53,507 bases of DNA from Bacteroidales bacterium (GTDB taxonomy: Bacteria > Bacteroidota > Bacteroidia > Bacteroidales > F082): NCBI GenBank assembly GCA_017439405.1, contig JAFSJF010000032.1, forward strand, positions 1 to 53,507, given 5' to 3'. Of this stretch, positions 14,393 through 23,214 are shown in pieces; position 1 is the stretch's first letter, and the number at the start of each line of letters is the position of its first letter. The position numbers and the translations under genes are program-made. Below the pieces are notes generated by a model. It did no database searches, had not been told where the DNA came from, and was given only the letters and a program-made list of their open reading frames with translations.

Positions 14393-15241
14393 TCAATACT
14401 CCCACAGGCTTTGCTCGAAATCGAACATCTCGTTCTTGATGCGTTCCGATTCGTAGAGCGCGTCGATGTTGAAGGCGTATGAATTGATGTAGCGGTCATA
14501 GACGTTCTCTTCCTTGACGATGTAACTGTCAAAGATGCGCTTTTGCAGCACTTCGTCGAAGGTAAGGCGTTGGGCCGCGTTGTTGCGGTTGAAGGCGAAG
14601 GCCTTGGCCAAAACGTCTCTCGAATCCTCGTAAGGTATCCAGCACACTTGCGACAGGCCTCCGTCGTCGTCAACGACGATGGGGCCGAGGGCGATGATGC
14701 GTACCAGGAACTGCGACAGTTTCTTGTCGAAATACCAGTCTTCCTTGATCCTGAGGCGCAACACGTTGAGCATGCGGTCCTTGAAGGCGATTTCATTGGG
14801 CACTTCGGTACCCAACTCTTCGTTCCAGATGGTCGGCGGGTCGCCAATCTTCGTGTTTTCCTGTTCAAAGTCGGCCAAGGTCAGGGGCGTCACCATGTCG
14901 TCGATGTTGTTCTCCACGCGGTAGGGCGTGATTTCGCCACTCATGATGCCGTCGTAAACCACTGTGATGAAGTTTCTCCAGTCCTCGGTCGGGTTGATGG
15001 GATAGTAGAACACTTGATTGATTTTCTGGCGGAAGTCGATCTCGCGGATGACCGTCTTCTTCCACATAATGGTGGATTCGTCGATGACGGGCAGTGGCGA
15101 GGCTTTCTTCTCGTTAATGACTTCTTGCCGACCCGAAAGGATGCTGTTCTTTGGCGGCTTGATGTCGGTCGTCTGGGCCTTGAGGCCGAGGCTTCCGAAG
15201 AATACCGCGAGGGTCAACAATGAAACAAGTGTTTTTTTCAT
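14393..15241 (-). CDS. gldN: T9SS/gliding component GldN (PorN)
   Basis: The 282-residue periplasmic protein has a signal peptide (MKKTLVSLLTLAVFFGSLGL, cut after AQ). It matches GldN/PorN, which binds the lipoprotein GldK/PorK to make the ring under the outer membrane in the type IX secretion system. Family features are the repeated aromatic-rich stretches FRQKINQVFYYPINP, WYFDKKLSQFLVRIIALGPI and CWIPYEDSRDVLAKAFAFN. It is the last gene of porP-gldK-gldL-gldM-gldN, 20 bases behind gldM, with a strong terminator after it. Confidence 0.94.
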   Translation of the reverse strand: MKKTLVSLLTLAVFFGSLGLKAQTTDIKPPKNSILSGRQEVINEKKASPLPVIDESTIMWKKTVIREIDFRQKINQVFYYPINPTEDWRNFITVVYDGIMSGEITPYRVENNIDDMVTPLTLADFEQENTKIGDPPTIWNEELGTEVPNEIAFKDRMLNVLRLRIKEDWYFDKKLSQFLVRIIALGPIVVDDDGGLSQVCWIPYEDSRDVLAKAFAFNRNNAAQRLTFDEVLQKRIFDSYIVKEENVYDRYINSYAFNIDALYESERIKNEMFDFEQSLWEY

Positions 15242-15261
15242 CTTATTTAGGTTTTAAATGT

Positions 15262-17004
15262 TTACTTGATTTCAACACCAAGAGGCGTATCAAGGGTCTT
15301 GGTCTTACCGTCGTTACCGCGCACTTGAATAGCAGTGAACACGAACATATCGCCCACATTAGCCGAGTTGATGGCGTTCTTCATCTCATCGCTGAATCTG
15401 CTGCCGTTGCTCTTGGCTTCCTTGGTGGTACCAGCCTTTGTCTTGTAGCGGAAGGTATAGCCTACCACATCGTAGTGGACGCCTTCGAAGTCGAAGTCCT
15501 TCATTTCGGCAACCACGCCGCCGGCACTAAGCAATGCGCTCTTCGACACTTGGCCGTTGACCACGTTACGGATCAAGGCTTCGGGCTTCGGAAGGTCTTT
15601 CACGCGGAACTTCATGCTACCGAGGTTGGAACCGCCAGAGCTGACATTGACCGTCACCTCATTGGCTTCGCCGGGACGCAGGTTATAGGTACCGTTGCCT
15701 GTGCGGGTCAGGGTGGCACCCGTGGCCGTGGCACTGATTTCGCCACCGACACCGCCACCGACGGCAATCGGGTTGTCGATACCGCGATACACCACGTTCA
15801 TCTTGGTGGCCGAGACGCTCACCGCAGGCGGAGCCACGACGAAGGAGCCTTGGAACGGGAATTCTTCGATTTGGTTGGTGGAAGGATCAAGCATGTCGAT
15901 GACACCTGAGTAGCTGTGCGAACCAACGCCAACGTTCCATTCCAGCGGAATGACACCTTGGGCGTCGCTGGTGTAAACCTTCTCGGCGCCGCCATCCAAC
16001 TTGACGCGGGCGGTCAGTTGGGAGTTCTTCCATGCGGTCACCATGGCTTGGGCCCTATAGGTCTGGCCAGATAGGAGATAGCCGCTCTCGGCAAACACCC
16101 TTGCGCCGATTTCGTCGAAGGTGAAGTCGGAGGCGTGGATGTTCGTCATCAGTTGGGTGATGGTGTTCAGCTCGGCGGTCTGGGCTTCAGAGATAATCTT
16201 GTTCAACAGGGTCACATCGGCAACCAAAACGGTGTGGTGGAAGTTGCGGTATTCCCAGCTGTCTTGGACGGCGTCGGTGGAGCCAGGGTAATAGCTCAAC
16301 TTGGCACCATAGAAATCGCCCTTAAGCGGGAGTTTCTTCAGCTTGCTTTCGGAGACTTCTGCTTGTTGCATGACATATTCCTTGGTGCCATAGACACTGT
16401 CGGTAATCAGTCCGATTTCGTGGATGTGTTCCGGACCCATGGCATTGACGACAACGCCACGGAAGCGCCTGATTTTCTCAGACAGTTCATAGGCCTTACC
16501 GCCATTGCCCGGACCTTCGGGATTGCCCATCATGTATTCGGTGGGGCGGTTGTAGTTGTCTCTCGACTTGACTTTGGCCGTATTGATGTCGTAAATCTTG
16601 CGACCGTAACGAATGGTGTCGGCACTTTTCAACAAGCCGTCGTCAAGAGCCTTTTGGACGGCTTCTTGTGAAGTCTTGGCCTTGTCGAGTTCGATGCGCT
16701 TCACCAAGTCCCACTTCAGGGCCTCAACGTAGTTGATGAGGTCGGTGGCTTCCGCCCTGACCTGTTGTGCCTGCTCCCAATAGGGGCCTACTTTTTCCTT
16801 GTCCAAGCCGTATTGCTCTTCAAAGGCTGCGTATTTCTGTTGGATCTGTTGCGAAAGGGTGATGTTGGTCGTCTGCACACCATTGTTAACCGTGTCGAAG
16901 GCATCAAGGATGTCTTTCGAGACGTTCATGGCTAACAAGGCAGTATAGACCAGGTACATCATACCGATCATTTTCTGTCTTGGGGTTTCTTTTGCGCCTG
17001 ACAT
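15262..17004 (-). CDS. gldM: T9SS/gliding motor component GldM (PorM)
   Basis: The 580-residue protein is anchored by a single N-terminal helix (MIGMMYLVYTALLAMNVS, residues 12-29) behind the typical MSGAKETPRQK opening. A periplasmic part follows, with a helical region and then several beta domains (FTFDEIGARVFAESGYLL, RNVVNGQVSKSALLSAGG). With GldL it forms the proton-driven motor that spans the periplasm and energises secretion. It is longer than the roughly 515-530 residues usual for characterised GldM/PorM. It lies between gldL (44 bases) and gldN (20 bases). Confidence 0.95.
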   Translation of the reverse strand: MSGAKETPRQKMIGMMYLVYTALLAMNVSKDILDAFDTVNNGVQTTNITLSQQIQQKYAAFEEQYGLDKEKVGPYWEQAQQVRAEATDLINYVEALKWDLVKRIELDKAKTSQEAVQKALDDGLLKSADTIRYGRKIYDINTAKVKSRDNYNRPTEYMMGNPEGPGNGGKAYELSEKIRRFRGVVVNAMGPEHIHEIGLITDSVYGTKEYVMQQAEVSESKLKKLPLKGDFYGAKLSYYPGSTDAVQDSWEYRNFHHTVLVADVTLLNKIISEAQTAELNTITQLMTNIHASDFTFDEIGARVFAESGYLLSGQTYRAQAMVTAWKNSQLTARVKLDGGAEKVYTSDAQGVIPLEWNVGVGSHSYSGVIDMLDPSTNQIEEFPFQGSFVVAPPAVSVSATKMNVVYRGIDNPIAVGGGVGGEISATATGATLTRTGNGTYNLRPGEANEVTVNVSSGGSNLGSMKFRVKDLPKPEALIRNVVNGQVSKSALLSAGGVVAEMKDFDFEGVHYDVVGYTFRYKTKAGTTKEAKSNGSRFSDEMKNAINSANVGDMFVFTAIQVRGNDGKTKTLDTPLGVEIK

Positions 17005-17048
17005 AGTTCTTACTCCTTTTTAAATTAGACAAACAGGTTCGAGTAGAA

Positions 17049-17897
17049 TTATGCCTTGATGTTCATTGCCGACAGCATTCCACCATAGACGTTGTTGAGA
17101 GCGGTCAAGCGCTGCGACAACTGTGTCAACTGTTGGTTGAGTTGACCTGCGTTCTGTGATGAAGCGGTGAGGTTATCCATGTACTTGTTCATAGTTTCGG
17201 TCAGCTTCTTGCTGGCGGCCGAAGTCTGCTCGGCACCTTGCAATTGCAACTCGTAGATGGAGTTGAGCGACGACATGCTGGCGGCCACTTTCTTGATGGT
17301 GTTGGCATCCAAGGCGCTGAAGTCAAGCTTGCCCAACGAGTCGGTCAGCTTCTGGTTGGTTTGGATGTAAGCCGTCGAGAAGTCGGAGATTGACTTCGTG
17401 GCGCGGTCCATGGCGTTGGCATAGTTGGTGGTGGCGGCCATGGCGTTGCTGATGTCAGCCATCTGTCCGGCGTTCTGGGCCAGCTTGTCGAGGCCCTTGC
17501 CCAGCTTCTGGAAAGTGTCTTCGCTGACGTTCATCTTTTCGAACATCTTGCTCAACACGGCATCTTCAGCATTTGTGGGAGCGCTCTTGCCGCCGCCAGT
17601 AGTGGCAAATTGTGTCTTTGTTTTACCATCCCAGTCTTCCTCGAGTTCAACGAACACGTTGTCCCATGCATATTCCATGTGCTGGGGCTCGAATGCCGAC
17701 ATGAAGAAGATGACGGCTTCAACACCCAGACCAATGGCCAACATGGCGTCGGCGCCGGGGATATGGGTCAGTTTGAAGTAAGCACCGACCATAACGACAG
17801 CGGCGCCCCAACCATAGAGGTAGCCCATAAAGGTCTTGTACTTCTTCGACATGAGGAATTTCTGGAATTTACTTAGTTCTTTTTTTTCTTTTGCCAT
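17049..17897 (-). CDS. gldL: T9SS/gliding motor component GldL (PorL)
   Basis: The 282-residue inner-membrane protein has two closely spaced helices after a basic N-terminus: GYLYGWGAAVVMVGAYFKLT (about residues 25-44) and MLAIGLGVEAVIFFMSAFEP (about 53-72). A long cytoplasmic helical tail rich in alanine, asparagine and threonine follows and is probably a coiled coil. GldL is the stator-like part of the GldLM motor; the conserved membrane glutamate is in GVEAVIFF. Gene order gldK-gldL-gldM-gldN is conserved. Confidence 0.94.
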   Translation of the reverse strand: MAKEKKELSKFQKFLMSKKYKTFMGYLYGWGAAVVMVGAYFKLTHIPGADAMLAIGLGVEAVIFFMSAFEPQHMEYAWDNVFVELEEDWDGKTKTQFATTGGGKSAPTNAEDAVLSKMFEKMNVSEDTFQKLGKGLDKLAQNAGQMADISNAMAATTNYANAMDRATKSISDFSTAYIQTNQKLTDSLGKLDFSALDANTIKKVAASMSSLNSIYELQLQGAEQTSAASKKLTETMNKYMDNLTASSQNAGQLNQQLTQLSQRLTALNNVYGGMLSAMNIKA

Positions 17898-17959
17898 GAC
17901 AAATTGAATTTTAATGTGTTTTTACTTATGTTATTTGATTGATGATTTGTTTTCGATGA

Positions 17960-19369
17960 TTATCTGTAAACCCTCGACATTCTCGGGTTGTCGCCCTTGT
18001 TGCGGCCTAAGTAAGGTTGGATGCAGCGGAAGCCAGTGTAGCAGTTGGCCGAATCCTGATATTGGTAGTCGCGGGTGGTGACTTGCAGATAGTAGGAAAT
18101 GTCTTTCCACGAGCCACCACGCACCACCTTGCGCTTCATGACCGGCGGGTCGTCGGCCTTGGCGTTGTAGGTGTAGTTGGGGTTCATGTCCCAGGTGAAG
18201 TTGTAGGAACTGGGGTCATAGGCACTGTTGGTCCACTCGGCCACGTTGCCAGCCATGTCATAAAGTCCCCAGCCGTTAGGCGGATAGCAGCCTACCACCA
18301 GGGTTCGCAAGCCGCCATCGGCCAAATAATTGCCTCTTCTCGGCTTGAAGTTGGCCATGAAGCAACCTTTGGCGTTGCTGGCGTTGGGGCCACCCCACGG
18401 ATATGGGTTCAGCATGTGGCCGCCGCGTGCAGCCCATTCCCACTCGGTCTCGTTGGGCAGGCGGAACTCCGAGAGGTCAACGCCCTTGCGCGAACGCAGA
18501 TAGGCATTGAGCAGCTCGGTGCGCCACACGCAGAAGGCGCGAGCCTGCTGCCAAGTGACTCCCACCACCGGATAGTTGTCGTAGGCCGGATGCCAGAAGT
18601 ATTTCTCCGTCATCGGGTCGTTGAACGAATAGGCATAGTCGTGGATCCAGCAAAGGGTGTCCGGATAGACGTTGATGACTTCGGAACGGGCATATACCGA
18701 GCGGTCGCTGTAGCCCTGCTTACGGTTCGACCAGGCGCCCTTCCTATCGACATTGATGCCGGCATCGGCTTCTCCTAGCGAATAGTCGTTTTCGATGAGC
18801 TTGTCATCGCTGAAGTCTTTCTTTGCCGCAGCCTGCATGTCGAACCAATAATAAGAATAGTAAAGCTTGCGCGTGTCGATTTCCTTGCGGCGGAAATAGC
18901 GCTCGTGTTCAGGCAGGTACATCGGCTCGAGAGCCTCGCGCACGTCTTGCTCCTTGCTGTTCCAGTCGAGTTTTTCCTTCCAGTTGAGGTGCGGCGGGTC
19001 ATACACCTCGCCCGACTTGCTCTCGGTGATGGCATACCTGTCGGGGAAGTTGTCGGCGAGAAGCCGTCTTGCGATGGAGTCTCTGACCCAGTAAACAAAC
19101 TGGCGGTACTCGTTGTTGGTGATTTCGGTCTCGTCCATGAAGAAAGCGGGGACGGAGACGGTTTTCGGCTCGTTGAGATAGGACGAGGTGATGTCCTCGC
19201 CTCCAACGCCAAGGGTGAAACTCCCTTGCGGGACGAACACCATGCCGTAGGGGTCGGGCTGGTTGAAGGTCTTGTTGGATTTCCTGACGCCAACCAATTC
19301 GCCTTGATTCGAATTGCCGCACGCCGTAAATAGCAGTGCCAGCGAAAATGCAAACAGTAGTTTCTTCAT
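17960..19369 (-). CDS. gldK: T9SS/gliding lipoprotein GldK (PorK)
   Basis: The 469-residue lipoprotein starts with a lipobox (LLFTACGN, cysteine 17). It has the formylglycine-generating-enzyme/sulfatase-modifying fold: MVFVPQGSFTLGVGG near the start, FFMDETEITNNEYRQFVYW, LPNETEWEWAARGG, YDMAGNVAEWTNSAYDPSSY and VVRGGSWKD near the end. In the T9SS it is structural and forms the outer-membrane-bound ring with GldN. It has its own -7 promoter (19453-19460) and is followed by gldL after 62 bases. Confidence 0.95.
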   Translation of the reverse strand: MKKLLFAFSLALLFTACGNSNQGELVGVRKSNKTFNQPDPYGMVFVPQGSFTLGVGGEDITSSYLNEPKTVSVPAFFMDETEITNNEYRQFVYWVRDSIARRLLADNFPDRYAITESKSGEVYDPPHLNWKEKLDWNSKEQDVREALEPMYLPEHERYFRRKEIDTRKLYYSYYWFDMQAAAKKDFSDDKLIENDYSLGEADAGINVDRKGAWSNRKQGYSDRSVYARSEVINVYPDTLCWIHDYAYSFNDPMTEKYFWHPAYDNYPVVGVTWQQARAFCVWRTELLNAYLRSRKGVDLSEFRLPNETEWEWAARGGHMLNPYPWGGPNASNAKGCFMANFKPRRGNYLADGGLRTLVVGCYPPNGWGLYDMAGNVAEWTNSAYDPSSYNFTWDMNPNYTYNAKADDPPVMKRKVVRGGSWKDISYYLQVTTRDYQYQDSANCYTGFRCIQPYLGRNKGDNPRMSRVYR

Positions 19370-19452
19370 CTTCTTGATAACGATGGGGTTATTCTTTAAT
19401 TTATACTCTTTTGTCTTGGTCTTTTGCCTGACGGCTTGTTTTAAAAAACCGC

Positions 19453-19460
19453 CAAAATTA
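19453..19460 (-). promoter_or_regulatory. -7 promoter element for gldKLMN
   Basis: TAATTTTG followed by GCGG on the minus strand, about 84 bases upstream of the gldK ATG. It suggests that gldKLMN can be transcribed separately from porP. Confidence 0.55.
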
Positions 19461-19512
19461 GTAATTATTATCTTTGATACAACTTTTTTCGTCCATTTTT
19501 TTCTTTTTTTTG

Positions 19513-20493
19513 CTACAAGTACCTTACGCTTCGGTAGTCGCGAGGAGTCTTGTCGAGGTCAAGTTTGAAGCAATAGCTAAGGGCCACTTCGTGCGACCCG
19601 GGTATGGCCAAGCCCATTGTGTTGATGTCGTAGGCATAGCCGATGGTAAGGTCTTTTATGGAGAAGCCGACCATCAGGCCGACCGACTCTTGCGGGCGGT
19701 AGTTGACACCGAGCGAGAAGACGTTGTTGTAAATCACCCTCGCACTGGCATTGAGCTGGGTGGAGGCGATATCTGACATCACGCTGACCGATGGGACGAA
19801 AGTGAACATCGGGAGGTCCTCGAGTTGGAAGGGCCATCCAGCCAAGGCGTAAAACGTGCGGTCTGTGGTGAAGCTGGCACTGCTTGTGGCGTTCTCGCTC
19901 AAGGTCTTGCCGACCGACTCGAGCACATTGACGACCGACACGCCGATGTAGAACGACTCGGGCATTTGCCAAAACAGGCCCACGTTGAAGTCGAACAGCA
20001 TGTCGCTCGTCTCGCCACTGAGGCCCGAAAGGAGGGGGTCGCTAGGGTTGATGGGCTTCAGCTGCGAGAAATCGACGGTGCGGTTGAGCAGCGTCCCGCT
20101 TAGGCCGATGCCAAGCGTCGAGCCGCCGAGGTCGAGGTGATAGGAATAGCCGAGACCCACGTTGATGTTGTTCTCAAACCCTATGTGGTCCTGCATGATG
20201 GACAGGCCGATGCCGCCGTGGATAGCCCGAATGGGCATGTCGCCCGTCAGCAGGAAGGTTTGCGGCGCTATCTCATTCCCGTCGGTATCGACAAAGCCAG
20301 CCCACTGCTGGCGGTATAGCCCCAGCACGTTGATACCTTCGCTTAGGCCGGCAAAGCCAGCGTTCACGTAGGAATAGGAGTTGGTGTAGTTGGTGAAAAT
20401 AGGAGTCTGTTGTGCCTTGGCGTCCAAGACGGAGGCCAAAACCATGACGAGAACAAGTGCAATATGGGCAGTTTCCTTCTTCAATTTCAACAT
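19513..20493 (-). CDS. porP: PorP/SprF family T9SS outer-membrane protein
   Basis: The 326-residue protein has a signal peptide (ending VLDAKAQ) and the PorP/SprF opening QQTPIFTNYTNSYSYVNAGFAG, including the N-A-F-G core of the family. Alternating amphipathic strands follow that suggest a beta-barrel, and the end is RSVRYL. PorP/SprF proteins sit in the outer membrane and help anchor or secrete T9SS cargo. The gene precedes gldK by 143 bases in the standard porP-porK-porL-porM-porN order. A poor -7-like TATTTTAG lies at 20512-20519. Confidence 0.92.
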   Translation of the reverse strand: MLKLKKETAHIALVLVMVLASVLDAKAQQTPIFTNYTNSYSYVNAGFAGLSEGINVLGLYRQQWAGFVDTDGNEIAPQTFLLTGDMPIRAIHGGIGLSIMQDHIGFENNINVGLGYSYHLDLGGSTLGIGLSGTLLNRTVDFSQLKPINPSDPLLSGLSGETSDMLFDFNVGLFWQMPESFYIGVSVVNVLESVGKTLSENATSSASFTTDRTFYALAGWPFQLEDLPMFTFVPSVSVMSDIASTQLNASARVIYNNVFSLGVNYRPQESVGLMVGFSIKDLTIGYAYDINTMGLAIPGSHEVALSYCFKLDLDKTPRDYRSVRYL

Positions 20494-20627
20494 GACTGGT
20501 TCGATTAAAACCGCTAAAATACGGATTTAGTATTTATCTCGACAAATTAATTTTTACCACGACGACCTAATTAATTGATAATGAGTTATTTATTTTTTGT
20601 AACACATTCCCGATTACACATTCCGCA

Positions 20628-22103
20628 TTACCTGAAGAGTCTGATGATGTCGTTGCCGTTGGCGAGAATCATCAAGGCGAAAACGAGGACAAGTCCCACG
20701 GTTTCGGCCACTTCCATGAACTTGTCGCTGGGCTTGCGCCGTGTGATGATTTCGAAGAGAAGGAAGAGGATGTGGCCACCGTCCAAGGCTGGAATAGGCA
20801 GGATGTTCATCACGGCGAGGGCGATGGAGAGAAACGCCGTGAGACGCCAGAACATGCTCCAGTCCCATGTTTCGGGGAAAATCTTGCCGATGCTGATGAA
20901 GCCGCCGACGCTTTCGTAGGCCTTCGTCTTCGGGCTGAAGATAAGCTTGACCTGTTTCCAATAGTCGCCAAGCTCCCTGAAGGTCTTGGAGAATCCGGCG
21001 GGGATGGCTTGGAGGAAGGTGTATTCCTTGGTCTCGAAAACAAAGCTGTCGGGGACAGGTGCCAGATAAGCCCCGATTAGGCCTTCGTCGCCAATGTGCA
21101 TGGGAAGGCTGAGCGTATCGAGGTCACGCACCACTTTCAGTTCGATGTCTTGGTTTCGGAACTGCTTCATTGTCCTCATAAACTCTTGTTGGTACACCGT
21201 TTCGATATCATTAATGCCGATGATTTGGTCGCCCACCTCAAGACCTGCGGCTCGGCCAATGCTGTTTTCGGGCATATCGGCAACGATGAAAGGCACGCGG
21301 AACGAGATGAAGTTGGCATCTTGCTTGCCGAGCAGCTTGGTCACGGCCTCCTCGGGGAGGACGATTGTGGTGTCGCGTCCGTTGCGTTCCACCTCGATGG
21401 TCTTTGCCTTGTCGAGGACGATTTGCAGCGGGATTTGTGAGAAGTTCTCGATGTATTTCCCATCGACGGCCAATATCTTGTCGCCGTCGCGGAGGCCGAA
21501 CTCGTAGGCAAGACTATCTACCGAAATGCCGTATTTGTTGACCTCGGCGGTGGGCAGGTATTGCTCTCCTTCCTTGGTCAGCAGGCCTATATAAATAATG
21601 AAGGCCAGCAACACGTTCATGAAAACACCTCCGATCATGATGATGAAGCGTTGCCATGCGGGCTTCGAGCGGAACTCCCATTCCTCGGCGGGCTTTTGCA
21701 TGGCCGCCTTGTCCATCGACTCGTCGATCATACCCGCGATTTTGTTGTAGCCACCGAGCGGGAACCACCCGATGCCGTATTCCGTCTCGTCGCTTTGGCG
21801 CCAGTCGTCCTCGGGCAGTGTGCTCAAGTCGATGGGGTCGTACTTCTTTTGTTTCTTTCCGGCGGCGTCGTTGTATTCCGTGGTGACGTATCGTTCGGGC
21901 ACGTTCTTGGAGAAGAACTTGAAGCGCCACTTGCCGTTCACTTTTTTGCAGCGGAAGAGCGAGAAGCCCCAGTCGAAGAAGAGATAGAACTTCTCGACAC
22001 GGGTCTTGAAGGCCTTGGCGGCCAAGAAGTGGCCCAACTCGTGGACGAAAACAAGGATGGAAAGAGCCAGTAGGAATTGGAGTATCTTGATGAATATGAC
22101 CAT
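20628..22103 (-). CDS. rseP: RIP metalloprotease RseP (site-2 protease)
   Basis: The 491-residue inner-membrane zinc protease cleaves anti-sigma factors or signal-peptide remnants within the membrane. The HEXXH site is at residues 21-25 (VFVHELGHFLAAK), inside the first helix. Two PDZ-like segments follow (YEFGLRDGDKILAVDGKYIE and AAGLEVGDQIIGINDIE). The third zinc-ligand motif, NILPIPALDGGH, is near residue 435. It is about 40 residues longer than E. coli RseP because of an insert after the first helix (about 45-110). It follows the M23 gene on the same strand but has its own -7 element. Confidence 0.95.
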   Translation of the reverse strand: MVIFIKILQFLLALSILVFVHELGHFLAAKAFKTRVEKFYLFFDWGFSLFRCKKVNGKWRFKFFSKNVPERYVTTEYNDAAGKKQKKYDPIDLSTLPEDDWRQSDETEYGIGWFPLGGYNKIAGMIDESMDKAAMQKPAEEWEFRSKPAWQRFIIMIGGVFMNVLLAFIIYIGLLTKEGEQYLPTAEVNKYGISVDSLAYEFGLRDGDKILAVDGKYIENFSQIPLQIVLDKAKTIEVERNGRDTTIVLPEEAVTKLLGKQDANFISFRVPFIVADMPENSIGRAAGLEVGDQIIGINDIETVYQQEFMRTMKQFRNQDIELKVVRDLDTLSLPMHIGDEGLIGAYLAPVPDSFVFETKEYTFLQAIPAGFSKTFRELGDYWKQVKLIFSPKTKAYESVGGFISIGKIFPETWDWSMFWRLTAFLSIALAVMNILPIPALDGGHILFLLFEIITRRKPSDKFMEVAETVGLVLVFALMILANGNDIIRLFR

Positions 22104-22127
22104 GACTTAACGTTTTTGAAAAGCGTG

Positions 22128-22135
22128 CAAAGATA
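22128..22135 (-). promoter_or_regulatory. -7 promoter element for rseP
   Basis: TATCTTTG followed by CACGC on the minus strand, 25 bases upstream of the rseP ATG. Confidence 0.55.
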
Positions 22136-22142
22136 CACAAAA

Positions 22143-23081
22143 TTAGTTGTCAATCGGATTAATTTCTATCCTCATGTATTCGGAGGGGTTGAGCGAGACA
22201 CCATTGTGCCACAACTCAAAGTGCAGGTGTTTCAGTGTGGCGGTCTCACCCGACTGGCCGAGGATGGCCACGGCTTCACCGGCTTTCACGAAATCGCCCT
22301 CGTTTTTCAGCAACGTGGCGTTGTGCTTATAAATGGAGAAATAACCGTCTTCGTGCTGTATGCCAAGGCTATAGCCGTCTTCAATGCTCCAAATGGAGAA
22401 GACCACCGTTCCGTCTAAGGTGGCGTTGATGATTTGGCTTTCGTCGGAGACGATATCTATGCCCATGTGCCCCGCCTGGGAACCATAGTCCTTGATGATG
22501 CGGCCGGTGATGGGGGCAAAGAAGTTCTTGACCGTGGTGTTGCGCTTGGTGGATGAGAGCAGGTTTTCGCCGAACAGGTTATATTGGTTCTGGGCCTCGA
22601 ATTCGACGCGGAGCAGGCTGTCCTGAACCGACTTTTTCAGCACGATGGTATCGGTAACCAAATGCGGCAATGGCTGATAGATATTGATGGGCGTGCCTGT
22701 GGTGTCGGCGGAGAAATCGTAGCCCTCGATGATGTGCTTCAAGTTTTGGAAATAGATGTCTTTTTTGTTCATCTCGCGTCTGAGCGAGTCGGCGCGAAGG
22801 CTCAGTTCATAGACCTCGCGGTTGAGGTTAGTGTCGGTGTAGCCCGGGATGTATTCGCGCAAAGGCGTGAAAGCGATGATGATGGACGTGATGATGATGA
22901 GCAACAGCGCAATGCCAAGAATGACAAGGACGAGATTGAGCAAATTGAGGCGGAACTTGAGCATGGTTCGCCCGGTCTCGTCGTGCGACATCAGGAAGTC
23001 GTACTTACGGTTCAACTTCTTGAAAGAAATATTGCGGAGGCTGGGTTTCCGCCGTTTCTTATGGTTGTTTTCTTCTGGCAT
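22143..23081 (-). CDS. M23 family (LytM-type) metallopeptidase, membrane anchored
   Basis: The 312-residue protein has a basic cytoplasmic N-terminus, one transmembrane helix (LVLVILGIALLLIIITSIII, about residues 55-74) and a short helical region. A C-terminal LytM domain follows with zinc motifs GHMGID (about 205-210) and HLHFELW (about 285-291). It is predicted to cut peptidoglycan cross-bridges from the periplasmic side. The start is the ATG at 23081; three more upstream codons would require TTG. It lies 39 bases upstream of rseP, so the two may be co-transcribed. Confidence 0.9.
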   Translation of the reverse strand: MPEENNHKKRRKPSLRNISFKKLNRKYDFLMSHDETGRTMLKFRLNLLNLVLVILGIALLLIIITSIIIAFTPLREYIPGYTDTNLNREVYELSLRADSLRREMNKKDIYFQNLKHIIEGYDFSADTTGTPINIYQPLPHLVTDTIVLKKSVQDSLLRVEFEAQNQYNLFGENLLSSTKRNTTVKNFFAPITGRIIKDYGSQAGHMGIDIVSDESQIINATLDGTVVFSIWSIEDGYSLGIQHEDGYFSIYKHNATLLKNEGDFVKAGEAVAILGQSGETATLKHLHFELWHNGVSLNPSEYMRIEINPIDN

Positions 23082-23214
23082 TTCTAACAATTACAATTAA
23101 TCAAGGTATTAATAACTTGAAAAGGCGGGAGATATTGCATTATGCAACAAAAAAAAGCCAAACGCCCGCGCGAATGGCACACTCTTTTGTAATTGTTGTC
23201 ACATATTATGGAGA

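Noticed and set aside
14296-14868. 190-codon minus-strand frame overlapping gldN
   Set aside because: Threonine/serine/arginine-rich shadow of gldN in another frame.
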